From positions 55,699-119,698 of the forward strand of contig CAJOFU010000003.1 in assembly GCA_905233935.1 (NCBI GenBank): a stretch of 64,000 bases of DNA, given 5' to 3'. Shown one piece after another: positions 53,835 to 63,250 of this stretch. Source of the DNA: Paludibacteraceae bacterium (lineage in GTDB: Bacteria > Bacteroidota > Bacteroidia > Bacteroidales > Paludibacteraceae). Numbering within the stretch: the stretch's first letter is position 1; each line of letters starts with the position of its first letter. A program made the translations under genes and the position numbers. The notes beneath the pieces were generated by a model. That model worked only from the letters and a program-made list of their open reading frames with translations, searched no databases and had not been told where the DNA came from.

Positions 53835-55245
53835 ACGTCACATAGTATTCATCGGTTGCCTGCTGTGTGCAAGCATCGTTCGTGCGGCAGACTTTTTTCC
53901 TGTTGCTATGCATCAGCCGGATTCGGCGCGCGACACCATTTGCTACATGGCTCAGGTTTCAGCCGTTGCCTCAACGGGCAAGAGTGCGCCGTTCTGGATT
54001 CATGCCGGTGAGAATGGCAACATCAGTTCTTCTCCGTTCAGCGGCAATATCTCGGCTGGCGTATATAAACCTGCTACACGCCCGTCACGATGGTACGACT
54101 ACGATTTCGCAGTTATACTGACAGGACGGTTTGATACGGAGCGGGCAACCGGTTACTTCCGTCAACTATACGCACATGTGCGCCTGTACATCATTGATAT
54201 AACCGCCGGTATCAAACCCTTGGTCTGCGGAGCGCAAAACCCCAAGCTATCCACAGGTGGACTACTGTTCTCCGGCAACGCTCAGCCTTTGCCGCGCATC
54301 AGCATCGGTATCGACGAGTATATACCTTTCCCCGGCTTGTTCGGTTACTGTGAGGTCAAAGGCGGCATAACCCACGGATGGTTTGTCGATGACAGCCGTT
54401 TGGATAAAACTATAGCCACCACCGGCACATTGCTGCACTACAAGTTCGCGGGTGTGCGTTTGGGTGGTCAGTTGCCTGTGAATTTCAGTTACGAGATCCA
54501 CCACGCAGCCCAATGGGGTGGTACGTCGCCGGAATTCGGAAAATATGACGTCAGCCTCAAGGCTTTCAAACATATCTTCATGGCTGGCGCAGGTGGCAAT
54601 AACCGCAGTGACCAACTCAATGCCGAAGGCAATCATATCGGATTCCAGCAACTGGCACTCACCGGCAAGTGGTCACAATGGAACATCACAGCATACTGGC
54701 AGACGATTTTCGAGGACAAGAGCGCCAGTTTCATCGGTAACACCAACCAGACCGACGGCTTGTGGGGACTATCTGTGCAACAGTCGCAATGGCGGTTTAT
54801 CCACTCCCTGACGTACGAGTTTCTGAATACCACGGCACAAGACGGTCCGTGGCACGACCGTGACGGCTTGGTGTACGGCGGACGAAGCAATTACTACAAC
54901 AACAGCAATTACAAGCAGGGCTGGACGCATTTCTCACGCACAATCGGCAACCCGCTCCTCAGTCCGTCCAACAACCGCGTGCGTACACATTTCATTGGCT
55001 TGGCAGGCGATATCTACGGCTTTGAGTACCGTGTCATAGGATCCTATACACGCAATTGGGGAACATACAAAGCACCGTCCATGAGCCGCAACACTGCCCT
55101 GATGCTCGAAGTCACCAAGCATGTCGAGCAGGCGTGGGGTTTGGATTTCTCGCTGCGCATGGCAGCGGACTTTGGTACGCAGTTCGGTAATCAGTTCGGT
55201 GCGATGCTGACCGTCAGCAAGCGCGGACTTATTCATTCGTATTGA
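53824..55245 (+). CDS. Wzi-family capsule assembly outer-membrane protein
   Basis: The start TTG at 53824 gives MKTKRHIVFIGCLLCASIVRA, a signal peptide; the longer track ORF runs through the kelch gene. The 473 aa product is a beta barrel with Wzi-like features: VSAVASTGKSAPFWIHAGENGN, KPLVCGAQNPKLSTGGLLFSGNAQPLPRISIGIDEY and HHAAQWGG. Wzi links capsule polysaccharide to the cell surface. It overlaps the kelch gene by 11 nt. Confidence 0.88.
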   Translation: MKTKRHIVFIGCLLCASIVRAADFFPVAMHQPDSARDTICYMAQVSAVASTGKSAPFWIHAGENGNISSSPFSGNISAGVYKPATRPSRWYDYDFAVILTGRFDTERATGYFRQLYAHVRLYIIDITAGIKPLVCGAQNPKLSTGGLLFSGNAQPLPRISIGIDEYIPFPGLFGYCEVKGGITHGWFVDDSRLDKTIATTGTLLHYKFAGVRLGGQLPVNFSYEIHHAAQWGGTSPEFGKYDVSLKAFKHIFMAGAGGNNRSDQLNAEGNHIGFQQLALTGKWSQWNITAYWQTIFEDKSASFIGNTNQTDGLWGLSVQQSQWRFIHSLTYEFLNTTAQDGPWHDRDGLVYGGRSNYYNNSNYKQGWTHFSRTIGNPLLSPSNNRVRTHFIGLAGDIYGFEYRVIGSYTRNWGTYKAPSMSRNTALMLEVTKHVEQAWGLDFSLRMAADFGTQFGNQFGAMLTVSKRGLIHSY

Positions 55246-55246
55246 T

Positions 55247-55366
55247 ATGAACATCGTTCAGATTCATTCGGGATTAGGCGTTGGCGCACCGCATACATGG
55301 TTTCGCCTACGCAAGAGACCTGACATCCTTCCTTCGAATTGGATAACGATCAATGCAGACGAATAA
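55247..55366 (+). CDS. Possible small protein before the GT2 gene
   Basis: This 39-codon frame (MNIVQIHSGLGVGAPHTWFRL...) is below the ORF-track cutoff. It starts 1 nt after the Wzi stop and overlaps the GT2 start by 14 nt, which is the pattern of translational coupling. The GC content is like its neighbours. No family is recognised. It may equally be a remnant of a longer protein or chance. Confidence 0.35.
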   Translation: MNIVQIHSGLGVGAPHTWFRLRKRPDILPSNWITINADE

Positions 55367-56054
55367 CTGTCATATAATAATGCCTGTCAAGGATTCAATA
55401 CAGACAGCCGAACAGGCTATCCGCGCCATTGTGGAGAGCGGATATACGCTGACTGTGTATGATGACCACTCGACTAACGATAATGCAGCACGATTAGATG
55501 CATTACGCAGCGAATTGGGCATAACTGTGATACATATAGGCGAGCACACTGATCATCCTTCCCCTAACTACCGTTGGGTGCTGATTAATGCCCAACGCGA
55601 ATGCCTCGAAAACAGGCAAAATTTGATTATTGTGGAAAGCGATGTAATAGTCAGACAATCAACGATCAGCGCGCTATGCAAAACAGAAAGGTCTAAGGTT
55701 GGACTGATAGCGGCTGTTACCACGGATGAGAGCGGCGTTATCAACTTCCCGTACGAGTACGCCAAGCGGATCAGGCAAGACGGCGTATGTAACAAGCGCC
55801 TCTCGTTCTGCTGCACGCTGCTGACCAACGAACTGCTGCAAGCCTACGACTTCAACGTGTTAGATCCCGAGAAGAACTGGTATGATGTGCATATAAGCCA
55901 TATGTCGCGGAAATTGGGCTTCGAGAATATCCTGCAAGTCAGCAACCCTGTGCTCCATCTGCCGCACTCTTCGCGTCCGTGGAAGCAACTCAAATATACC
56001 AACCCGCTGCTGTACTATTGGCGCAAACTCGTGTATGGAAAAGACAAGATTTAA
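55353..56054 (+). CDS. Glycosyltransferase family 2 protein
   Basis: 233 aa. CHIIMPVKDSIQTAEQAIRAIVESGYTLTVYDDHSTND is a GT2 N-terminus, with LIIVESDVIVRQS as the metal site. Probably adds one sugar of the LPS core or capsule. It overlaps the fusion gene by 20 nt, so the two are coupled. Confidence 0.86.
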   Translation: MQTNNCHIIMPVKDSIQTAEQAIRAIVESGYTLTVYDDHSTNDNAARLDALRSELGITVIHIGEHTDHPSPNYRWVLINAQRECLENRQNLIIVESDVIVRQSTISALCKTERSKVGLIAAVTTDESGVINFPYEYAKRIRQDGVCNKRLSFCCTLLTNELLQAYDFNVLDPEKNWYDVHISHMSRKLGFENILQVSNPVLHLPHSSRPWKQLKYTNPLLYYWRKLVYGKDKI

Positions 56055-57399
56055 GATATACAGCCTTCTGCTCGTCAAGAACGAGGCGGATGTGATAGCC
56101 GCGTCGCTGACAGATGCCTGCCGCTGGAGTGACAAGATCATAGTCATCGACAACGGCTCAACGGACGGCACGTGGGAGATCGTGCAGCAGTTAGCCGAAA
56201 GCTACCCGCAGATCATCCCCTGGCTGCGCTACGAGGGAGCGTTTCATATAGGACTGCGCGCTAAGGCGTTCCGTGCTTTCCGCCACGAGATGAACAAAGA
56301 TTGTTGGTGGAACGTGCGACTCGACGCCGACGAGTTCTATCCGGGTGATGTGCGCGCATTTCTTGCCAAGGTGCCCAAGCGATACCGTACTGTCAAAAAA
56401 GAGAGCACGGATTATGTGCTCACTCGCGAAGATCTGGAGCAACACACCTTTACAGGCGATTTCGAAAAGGATAAACCGTTTATCACTCACGCATTGCCTG
56501 AACGGCGACGCGAGCGCCGATTCATGCGTCACTCAGCCTTGCTGTGCTGGCTGGAGCGTTGGCGTTACCCGCATCCGTGGGGTAGAGTGTATGACAAGCC
56601 TATACCAGTAGAGCATTATCAGTACCGCAGTCCCGAACAGATGGCTCAACGTTTTGCCGTGCGTCGTCAAGCCAAGGCGGACGGCTGCGGCTCGTTCAGT
56701 CATGAGCAAGGACAGTCGTGGCGGGATTACCTGCTCACCAACAAACAACTCGAAGAAAAGTATCTCTTGGATCACCTCGAAGATGCGTTTGCCAAGTCTG
56801 ACAACGTGCTGTATCAGAGACGAAACACCATCAAGATCATCGGCGACGATATAGCCGTCAAATCGTTTCACCAGCCGCGTTTCCCCAACAGTCTTATCTA
56901 CGGAACACTGCGTGACAGCAAAGCAAAGCGCAGCTATCTGTACGCGCAGCGTTTGGGCGATCTGACACCCGAGCCTTTGGCGTATAGCGAGCACCGGCGC
57001 TGCGGCTTGCTGCGTGACAGTTATTATGCTTGCCGGCGATCTGACTTACCCCTTACATGGCGTTTTGTGGCGCGTTATCCCGACCTCCCCGACAGAGATA
57101 AGATCGCGTATGCAATAGGCGTGTTTATGGCGCGCATGCATGCATTAGGAGCCTATGCGTTGGATTTCTCGGGAGGAAATATCTTGGTTGATGAGGATGG
57201 AAACCGCGTGCAGATCGTGGATGTCAACCGGATGAGGTGGTACAAGAGTATCGGTTTGCGTCTCGGTTGCCGACAGACCGAACGCTTACACCTGAACCCG
57301 CAGGATTGTCAGCATCTCGCCCAAGGTTACGCCGATACGCGCGGCTACGATGCTACTGAGTGCCTGCGCTTGATTATGAAGCACCACTTGCCTCTATAA
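56035..57399 (+). CDS. Glycosyltransferase 2 - LPS core kinase (InaA-like) fusion
   Basis: 454 aa. The N-terminal half (1-245) is a GT2 enzyme: YSLLLVKNEADVIAASL, IVIDNGSTDGTWEIV, VRLDADEFYPGD (metal site near 97-99). The C-terminal half (about 255-454) resembles the lipopolysaccharide kinase InaA/WaaP family: DDIAVKSFHQPRFPNS (ATP lysine about 276), MHALGAYALDFSGGNIL (catalytic Asp about 377, Asn about 382) and IVDVNRMRW (metal Asp about 396). It would add a sugar and a phosphate to LPS core. In most genomes these are separate genes. Confidence 0.88.
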   Translation: MEKTRFKIYSLLLVKNEADVIAASLTDACRWSDKIIVIDNGSTDGTWEIVQQLAESYPQIIPWLRYEGAFHIGLRAKAFRAFRHEMNKDCWWNVRLDADEFYPGDVRAFLAKVPKRYRTVKKESTDYVLTREDLEQHTFTGDFEKDKPFITHALPERRRERRFMRHSALLCWLERWRYPHPWGRVYDKPIPVEHYQYRSPEQMAQRFAVRRQAKADGCGSFSHEQGQSWRDYLLTNKQLEEKYLLDHLEDAFAKSDNVLYQRRNTIKIIGDDIAVKSFHQPRFPNSLIYGTLRDSKAKRSYLYAQRLGDLTPEPLAYSEHRRCGLLRDSYYACRRSDLPLTWRFVARYPDLPDRDKIAYAIGVFMARMHALGAYALDFSGGNILVDEDGNRVQIVDVNRMRWYKSIGLRLGCRQTERLHLNPQDCQHLAQGYADTRGYDATECLRLIMKHHLPL

Positions 57400-57404
57400 A
57401 TCAA

Positions 57405-57467
57405 TCTTTTGTCAAACAATCCGCTTACTTGTCAAACAATCCACTTACTTGTCGAATAATCCCCGCA
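57405..57467. repeat. 20 bp tandem repeat spanning the stop of the OMP gene
   Basis: Three copies of a 20 bp unit, CTTACTTGTCAAACAATCCA, lie side by side. One copy is the last seven codons of the minus-strand OMP gene, including its stop (GGATTATTCGACAAGTAA); the others follow the stop. Confidence 0.9.
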
Positions 57468-58575
57468 AGTAGGGTTGCTGTTTGCCTGCCAATTCCTGCA
57501 TAAGCGGTTCTAACTGGAAGCGGACAATCATCTGTTGCTGGTGTTGCAGGTGATAGCCGTCGTAGTGCATATTCCACGAGAAGTAGAAGTTCACAAAACT
57601 GCTGCGGTACAGGTAGGCAAATATATCCGTACGGTTGTACAGTCGCGACTGATAGAACGGGTCGCCAAGCGATGACTCCACATTACGCACTCGCAAGGGT
57701 TGGAGATTGTCGCCGTAGTAGAACGTGTTCTTTATGCCCAAGAACCACCAGTTGGCGTACAATTCGATAATCAGACCATGATTAAAGAACGACTCGTTGG
57801 TAGTCCTGTCCCGTTGCCAGCCGAATATATATCCGGCGCGGATAGATAGTGAGTCCAGGGGTGTCAGGCGTGACAGGTTTGCTCCGGCAAAGGCGTGAAG
57901 ATGGATGTCATCCATCACCGGCTCATGCACTGCTGCTGCGGAAGCCTTGTGGTTCATGTGCGCCAAGCCGCCTACCTGCAACCATTTGTACCGGTATTCG
58001 CCGTTCAGTATGAGCCGGAACATCTCACGCCTCTCAGCGATTTGTGCTCCTCGCCAGTCACACATGAACTCAACGAATCCCCGTTCGTCGCGGTATTGCA
58101 GCAACGCACCCTGTATGTTCGGGTGGAAGTACGTCAGGCTGTCGTACATCAGCCATTCGGGTACGGGCATAATCCGCCTCGTATAAGGGATAGCACCCAT
58201 CCCGGCATCAAACCCCTTGTAGTTAAAATGATACCACGCTATCGGGGCAAACTGTACGTCCCGCCAGTTGCCGCCGAGGCGTTGGGTGTAACTCACACCT
58301 GCCGTCAGCTCATGCTTGCCGCCAACTCGATCCTGTATGCGCACACCGATCTGCGGCGACAAACGGAAGTTCAGTATAGTCTGCGACGTCTGATACGGAG
58401 CACGGTACTCGCGGTTGTCGAAGTACGTAGCAAAATCCACATCGTACAGCAATTGCACGGGTTTGGCAGCACGCTCGGCTTGTTTAGCCGCGAACGCCGA
58501 GTCCACAGGAACAGTCGGAGGATTAGGATTAAACCTCGTCCAAAATCCCACAAGAAGTATCAGTAGCAGTTGCAT
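57445..58575 (-). CDS. Outer-membrane barrel protein, unknown (downstream of a pair)
   Basis: The ATG at 58575 overlaps the upstream stop by one base (TAATG); the GTG 33 nt upstream lies in a repeat. The 376 aa product has an N-terminal hydrophobic segment (MQLLLILLVGFWTRF) and long alternating strands with aromatic ends (GEYRYKWLQVGGLAHM, NWWFLGIKNTFYYG, FVNFYFSWNMHYDGY). It ends with FDK. I do not recognise a family. It is co-transcribed with secA and another barrel protein. Confidence 0.72.
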   Translation of the reverse strand: MQLLLILLVGFWTRFNPNPPTVPVDSAFAAKQAERAAKPVQLLYDVDFATYFDNREYRAPYQTSQTILNFRLSPQIGVRIQDRVGGKHELTAGVSYTQRLGGNWRDVQFAPIAWYHFNYKGFDAGMGAIPYTRRIMPVPEWLMYDSLTYFHPNIQGALLQYRDERGFVEFMCDWRGAQIAERREMFRLILNGEYRYKWLQVGGLAHMNHKASAAAVHEPVMDDIHLHAFAGANLSRLTPLDSLSIRAGYIFGWQRDRTTNESFFNHGLIIELYANWWFLGIKNTFYYGDNLQPLRVRNVESSLGDPFYQSRLYNRTDIFAYLYRSSFVNFYFSWNMHYDGYHLQHQQQMIVRFQLEPLMQELAGKQQPYLRGLFDK

Positions 58576-59477
58576 TATTCCGTTTTTAGCTTTTGACTTT
58601 CGAGACACCCCACTTCGCTCGCTTGTGGGGACCCCGTGACTTTTGACTTTCTATTTTTCAGTATCTCTATGTTATATGCCAACCCCACACGCACTTGATG
58701 GAAAGGAAAATCCTTAATACCGTATTGATACTGCACGTAGGGTTCAAAGCCTTGTACATGTCCTGCGGCACGCACCTTGATGCTCATCGGTCGGTCGCCG
58801 TAGTTCTCCCATCCGACGTAACCGCCCCACGTGGCTTGCAGCGAGGCGTACTCATGCCGGAGTGTGGCTTGCACGCCGTACATCACCGCATCGTTCTGAC
58901 GCGCGTTGGCGGTCTGCCAGCACAGGAAGCCCACCGAGCCTGCTACACGCAGTTCAAGCTGACCCAAACCAAACGACTCTCCGATGGCAGCGTCGAAGAA
59001 GTACGCCGGGCAGTCGTAATGCCTGCGTCGTTCGTATTGTCCCCCGCTGGCGGTCTTCATGCCCAGGCGGATGGTCATCTGCGGGATGTACTTAGCCCGC
59101 GCGGACTTAAACCACGCGTTATGCAGCACTTGTACTTCGGTGGACAAGTACACGTCGCCTGCGCCGCTGCCCGTGACGTCCGCCTGCTTGTACCACTCGT
59201 AGAGCGGCATCCACACGCTCACATTCGCCCAGCGGGTGAACACCGGCACATGTACGCGCGCAAACAGGTCGGCTGTACGGCTGCCGTCATAGCCGAAGTA
59301 TCCGTCCGCAGCTACCTCCACGCTGAGCTGCTCGTACGTCATGCCGTCAGACATGTCGGGTACGGGCAGTGCGTTCGGACCGAAAAATGCAGGCGCAACA
59401 CCTGTAGGCGTAAACGCATACATGATGTTGCACCATATTAGCAGACAAATCAATACGTATGATCTCTTTGTCGCCAT
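58575..59477 (-). CDS. Outer-membrane barrel protein, unknown (upstream of a pair)
   Basis: 300 aa with signal peptide MATKRSYVLICLLIWCNIMYA. Beta strands with aromatic ends (RVAGSVGFLCWQT, LQATWGGYVGWENYG, QVRVGLAYNIEI) suit a small porin-like barrel. The natural C-terminus is probably GLAYNIEI; the last 22 residues (KNRKSKVTGSPQASEVGCLE...) come from a repeat that carries the frame on to a stop inside it. No family is recognised. Confidence 0.7.
   Translation of the reverse strand: MATKRSYVLICLLIWCNIMYAFTPTGVAPAFFGPNALPVPDMSDGMTYEQLSVEVAADGYFGYDGSRTADLFARVHVPVFTRWANVSVWMPLYEWYKQADVTGSGAGDVYLSTEVQVLHNAWFKSARAKYIPQMTIRLGMKTASGGQYERRRHYDCPAYFFDAAIGESFGLGQLELRVAGSVGFLCWQTANARQNDAVMYGVQATLRHEYASLQATWGGYVGWENYGDRPMSIKVRAAGHVQGFEPYVQYQYGIKDFPFHQVRVGLAYNIEILKNRKSKVTGSPQASEVGCLESQKLKTE
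58584..58660. repeat. ACTTTCG/ACTTTTG repeat at the junction of the two OMP genes
   Basis: Copies of TTTTGACTTTCG lie on both sides of a GC segment with the hairpin CCCCAC...GTGGGG. The tract encodes a C-terminal tail for one gene and a short alternative N-terminus for the next. It is the same family as murI and DUF6340-like. Confidence 0.85.
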
Positions 59478-59490
59478 CGCCGGGTCATCA

Positions 59491-59558
59491 AAATTTTAAT
59501 TATTAATTATTAATTTTTAATTTTGCATTTTGCATTTTTAATTTTGCATTTTGCATTA
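59491..59558. repeat. AATTTTGCATTTTGC repeat between secA and the OMP gene
   Basis: Two to three copies of AATTTTGCATTTTGCATT and TTAATTATTAATT cover the spacer and touch the secA stop codon. Confidence 0.9.
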
Positions 59559-62500
59559 GGCTTCCAGCCTGCCATGGCACTGTTTGTATTTCTTGCCACT
59601 GCCGCACGGACACGGATCGTTCGGACGGGGTTTCTTGTCCACATGGATCGGCATCGGTCGTTGCTGTTCGCGGGTGTCGCGTCCGGCAGCTGCGGCTTGT
59701 CCGCTGCGTTGTGCGGCTTGGTCGGCGGCATCCTTCTGCGTGCGGTAACGGCTGTAGTCCTGACGCTGCGGAGCTTGTCCTTGACGCACGTTCTCCGGCG
59801 CTTCGGTGCGGATCTGTCCGCGCAGCAGGATGGCTATAGCGCGGCGGTTGAAGTTATCGAGCATGCCGCGGAATATGTTGAACGACTCGAGTTTGTAGAT
59901 CAGCAGCGGGTCTTTCTGCTCGTACGAGGCGTTCTGTACGCTCTGCTTGAGGTCGTCCAGAGCGCGTAAGTGCTCTTTCCACTCGTCGTCGATCACGTAC
60001 AGCAGGATGCGCTTCTCAAACTCGCGGATCACTTCCTTGCTCTCCGTCTCCGCGGCACGCTTGAGGTTGCAGCTGACGTTATATACGTGACGCCCGTCGG
60101 TGATCGGCACGAGGATGTTCTCGTACATCTGTCCCTTGGTCTCAAACACCTGTTTGATTACGGGGTTGGCTATCTGCGCCATGCGCTCCATCTTACGCTT
60201 GAACATCTCCAGTGCTGCCTCAGCGAGTTCCTCGGCGAGCGCGGCAGACTTCTTGCTGTTGAATGTCTCTTCGTCGAACGGCACTTCCATCGCGAATACC
60301 TGCAGCACATCGTCCTTTAGTCCCTCGTAGTCGAGCATAGGACGGTAGTTGGCGATAACTGCCTCGGCGGTATCGTAGATCATATTCGTTATATCCACGC
60401 CTATGCGCTCACCCATCAGCGCGTGACGACGCTTGGCGTAGATCACGTTACGCTGCTGGTTCATCACATCGTCGTACTCGATTAGGCGCTTACGGATACC
60501 GAAGTTGTTCTCCTCGACTTTCTTCTGCGCGTTCTCGATCGACTTGCTTACCATCGAGTGCTCGATCATCTCGCCCTCTTGCATGCCGAGGCGATCCATC
60601 ACGGCGGCTATACGCTCCGAGCCGAACATTCGCATCAGGTCGTCCTCCAGGCTGACGAAGAATACGGACGAACCCGGATCACCCTGACGTCCGGCACGAC
60701 CGCGTAACTGACGATCCACACGGCGGCTCTCATGACGCTCCGTACCAACGATAGCCAGACCACCGGCTTCCTTTACCTCCGGCGTGAGCTTGATATCCGT
60801 ACCACGACCTGCCATGTTCGTGGCGATGGTTACTACGCCTGCACGACCGGCTTCGGCTACTACCATGGCTTCCTGCTGGTGCAACTTCGCGTTCAGTACG
60901 TTGTGCGGGATCTTACGGAGTGACAGCATACGCGACAGCAGCTCACTGATCTCCACGCTGGTTGTACCTACCAGCACCGGACGACCTTGGGCTACCAGAG
61001 AGGTTATCTCGTCAATCACGGCGTTGTACTTCTCGCGTTTGGTCTTGTAGATGCGGTCGTTCATGTCTTGACGCGCGATGGGTTTGTTCGTGGGGATGAC
61101 GACTACATCCAGCTTGTAGATGTTCCAGAACTCGCCTGCCTCCGTCTCGGCTGTACCGGTCATACCGGCGAGCTTGCTGTACATACGGAAGTAGTTCTGC
61201 AGCGTGATGGTCGCAAACGTCTGCGTAGCAGCCTCCACCTTCACGTTCTCCTTGGCTTCCACGGCTTGGTGCAGACCGTCACTCCAGCGGCGACCTTCCA
61301 TGATACGTCCGGTCTGCTCGTCAACGATCTTCACCTCGTTGTTGTCGATGATGTAGTCCACATCTTTCTCAAACAGCGTGTAGGCTTTCAGCAGCTGGTT
61401 GACGGTATGTACGCGCTCCGACTTGATGCTGTAGTTCGTCAGGATCGCATCTTTCTTTGCCTGTTTCTCTTCGGCGGTCAGATTCTCGTGCTCCAACTCA
61501 GCCATCTCGCTTCCTACGTCGGGCAGCACGAAGAACAACGGGTCATCCATGTTGCCTGTCAGGGTGTCTATACCTTTGTCGGTCAGCTCGATGGTCTTGT
61601 TCTTCTCGTCAATCACGAAGTACAGCACGTCGGTTGCGATGTGCATGTTCTTCTCGTTCTCTTGCAGGTACAGTTCTTCGGTTTTTTGCAGACGTACCTT
61701 CACGCCCTGCTCGCTCAGGTACTTGATCAGCGCCTTGCTCTTAGGCATGCCTTTGAACGAGCGGAACAACGCCAACTCGCCTTCCTCGCGCACCTTCTCG
61801 TCCGTCGAGCTCATCTTCTGCTTGGCTTCCGTCAGCAGCTGCGTGGTCAGTTGGTTCTGTGTGCGTACGAGCAGCTCTACGCGGTGCTTGTACTCGTCGA
61901 ACATCTGGTCGTCGCCCTTGGGTACGGGTCCGGAGATAATCAACGGCGTACGGGCGTCGTCAATCAATACGGAGTCCACCTCATCGACGATGGCGTAGTT
62001 GTGTCCGCGCTGCACGAGATCCATCGGGCTGGTCGCCATGTTGTCACGCAGGTAATCGAAGCCGAACTCATTGTTCGTACCGAAAGTGATATCGCAGGCG
62101 TACGCTTTGCGGCGGTCGTCGCTGTTGGGTTTGTGCTTGTCGATACAATCCACGCTCAAGCCGTGGAACATATACAGTGGTCCCATCCACTCCGAGTCAC
62201 GTTTGGCGAGGTAATCGTTCACGGTTACGACATGTACGCCCTCGTGCGTCAGCGCGTTCAGGAACACCGGCAGGGTCGCTACCAGCGTCTTACCTTCACC
62301 CGTCGCCATCTCGGCTATCTTGCCTTGGTGCAGTACCACGCCGCCGAATAGTTGTACATCGTAGTGAACCATGTCCCATGTTATTTCGTTGCCGCCTGCC
62401 ATCCAGTGGTTGTGATAGATCGCTTTGTCGCCGTCGATCTCGATGAAGTCAAACCGCGGGTCGGCTGCCAAGTCACGATCCATCTGCGAGGCTGTCACAA

Positions 62501-62882
62501 CGATCGACTCGCTCTCGGCAAAGCGACGGGCAGTGGATTTGACGATGGCGAACGCTTCCGGCAGCACTTCCATCAAGATGACTTTGTACTGCTCCTTGAT
62601 CTCTTTCTCCAGATCGTCGATCTGCTGATAGACTTTCTCGCGTTTGTCTATCTCCAATGCCTCTATCGAGGCACGGAGTTCGGCGATCTTCTGTTTCTTG
62701 GGTGCTACACTCGTGGCAATCTTGTCCATGAGTGCTTGCGAACGGGCGCGCAAGTCGTCGTTCGACAGCGCGTCAATCTCCGGATAGACGGCTTTGACCT
62801 GATCTACGTACGGCTGTATCTCGCGCATGTCTTTCTGCGCCTTGTTGCCGAACAGTTTGGTGATAAATTCAATAATATTCAT
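59556..62882 (-). CDS. secA: Protein translocase subunit SecA
   Basis: ATPase motor of the Sec preprotein channel. Seen: [23 protein letters not shown] (Walker A), [18 protein letters not shown] (DEAD-like), [36 protein letters not shown] and a C-terminal zinc motif ([16 protein letters not shown]). It has 1108 aa against 901 in E. coli, due to internal inserts typical of Bacteroidetes. It is transcribed from 63022-63053 through a palindrome-rich leader, followed by two OMP genes. Confidence 0.97.
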   Translation of the reverse strand: MNIIEFITKLFGNKAQKDMREIQPYVDQVKAVYPEIDALSNDDLRARSQALMDKIATSVAPKKQKIAELRASIEALEIDKREKVYQQIDDLEKEIKEQYKVILMEVLPEAFAIVKSTARRFAESESIVVTASQMDRDLAADPRFDFIEIDGDKAIYHNHWMAGGNEITWDMVHYDVQLFGGVVLHQGKIAEMATGEGKTLVATLPVFLNALTHEGVHVVTVNDYLAKRDSEWMGPLYMFHGLSVDCIDKHKPNSDDRRKAYACDITFGTNNEFGFDYLRDNMATSPMDLVQRGHNYAIVDEVDSVLIDDARTPLIISGPVPKGDDQMFDEYKHRVELLVRTQNQLTTQLLTEAKQKMSSTDEKVREEGELALFRSFKGMPKSKALIKYLSEQGVKVRLQKTEELYLQENEKNMHIATDVLYFVIDEKNKTIELTDKGIDTLTGNMDDPLFFVLPDVGSEMAELEHENLTAEEKQAKKDAILTNYSIKSERVHTVNQLLKAYTLFEKDVDYIIDNNEVKIVDEQTGRIMEGRRWSDGLHQAVEAKENVKVEAATQTFATITLQNYFRMYSKLAGMTGTAETEAGEFWNIYKLDVVVIPTNKPIARQDMNDRIYKTKREKYNAVIDEITSLVAQGRPVLVGTTSVEISELLSRMLSLRKIPHNVLNAKLHQQEAMVVAEAGRAGVVTIATNMAGRGTDIKLTPEVKEAGGLAIVGTERHESRRVDRQLRGRAGRQGDPGSSVFFVSLEDDLMRMFGSERIAAVMDRLGMQEGEMIEHSMVSKSIENAQKKVEENNFGIRKRLIEYDDVMNQQRNVIYAKRRHALMGERIGVDITNMIYDTAEAVIANYRPMLDYEGLKDDVLQVFAMEVPFDEETFNSKKSAALAEELAEAALEMFKRKMERMAQIANPVIKQVFETKGQMYENILVPITDGRHVYNVSCNLKRAAETESKEVIREFEKRILLYVIDDEWKEHLRALDDLKQSVQNASYEQKDPLLIYKLESFNIFRGMLDNFNRRAIAILLRGQIRTEAPENVRQGQAPQRQDYSRYRTQKDAADQAAQRSGQAAAAGRDTREQQRPMPIHVDKKPRPNDPCPCGSGKKYKQCHGRLEA

Positions 62883-62919
62883 AGTGCTTCTTATTTACTG
62901 ATTTGCATACTTATGGGGT

Positions 62920-62951
62920 CCCCAAAAGCAATTATTTAATTGGTTTTGGGG
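62920..62951. promoter_or_regulatory. Large imperfect palindrome in the secA leader
   Basis: CCCCAAAA-g-CAATTA-tt-TAATTG-g-TTTTGGGG is a 32 nt palindrome between the secA promoter and start. The palindrome GGGGTCCCC overlaps its left end at 62915-62923. It could fold in the leader RNA or bind a protein. Confidence 0.6.
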
Positions 62952-62976
62952 AGAGCGGAGGCCTCGATGCGCTTTT

Positions 62977-62993
62977 ATGTCGCCAAGCGACAT
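62977..62993. promoter_or_regulatory. Second hairpin in the secA leader
   Basis: ATGTCGC-caa-GCGACAT, a 7 bp stem with a 3 nt loop, in the 5' half of the secA leader. Confidence 0.55.
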
Positions 62994-63021
62994 CTGTAGC
63001 GCCGAGTGCCGAACGCGAGCG

Positions 63022-63053
63022 CAAAGATACGAAAAATAATTGATATTTGCAAA
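63022..63053 (-). promoter_or_regulatory. Promoter of secA
   Basis: TTTG, 20 nt, TATCTTTG on the minus strand. The leader to the ATG is about 130 nt, much longer than for most genes here. Confidence 0.82.
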
Positions 63054-63071
63054 TATTTGGGCAAAAAAACG

Positions 63072-63112
63072 CAAATCATAAATTTGAAATCATAAATCAT
63101 AAATCATAAATA
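63072..63112. repeat. AATCATAA repeat upstream of the secA promoter
   Basis: Five copies of ATAAATCAT or ATAAATTTGAAATCAT. It is the same family as the rsgA-rfbA spacer at 671-736. Confidence 0.85.
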
Positions 63113-63179
63113 GAAAAATTGAGGCATCCGTGCGAGGGCACTGAAAAACCCTCGTGAGAGTTTTACTTAAAGAAAAATT

Positions 63180-63211
63180 GCACATATGTGGTAAAAAACT
63201 TGCATATGTGC
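63180..63211. promoter_or_regulatory. Inverted repeat at the transposase promoter
   Basis: GCACATATG-14 nt-CATATGTGC flanks the -33 region of the promoter at 63199-63229. A candidate operator for transposase or host control. Confidence 0.5.
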
Positions 63212-63229
63212 GATTTTTTTGTATCTTTG
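63199..63229 (+). promoter_or_regulatory. Promoter of the transposase remnant
   Basis: CTTG, 19 nt, TATCTTTG (63222-63229), 21 nt before the ATG. Confidence 0.75.
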
Positions 63230-63250
63230 TAGTGTAATTCAGAAACAGTT

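Noticed and set aside
57405-57467. Possible CRISPR array
   Set aside because: The 20 bp units are directly adjacent with no spacers of unique sequence, and no cas gene is near.
60987-62351. 454-codon plus-strand ORF antisense to secA
   Set aside because: It mirrors secA codons and has no start context or family motif. A strong true gene lies on the other strand.
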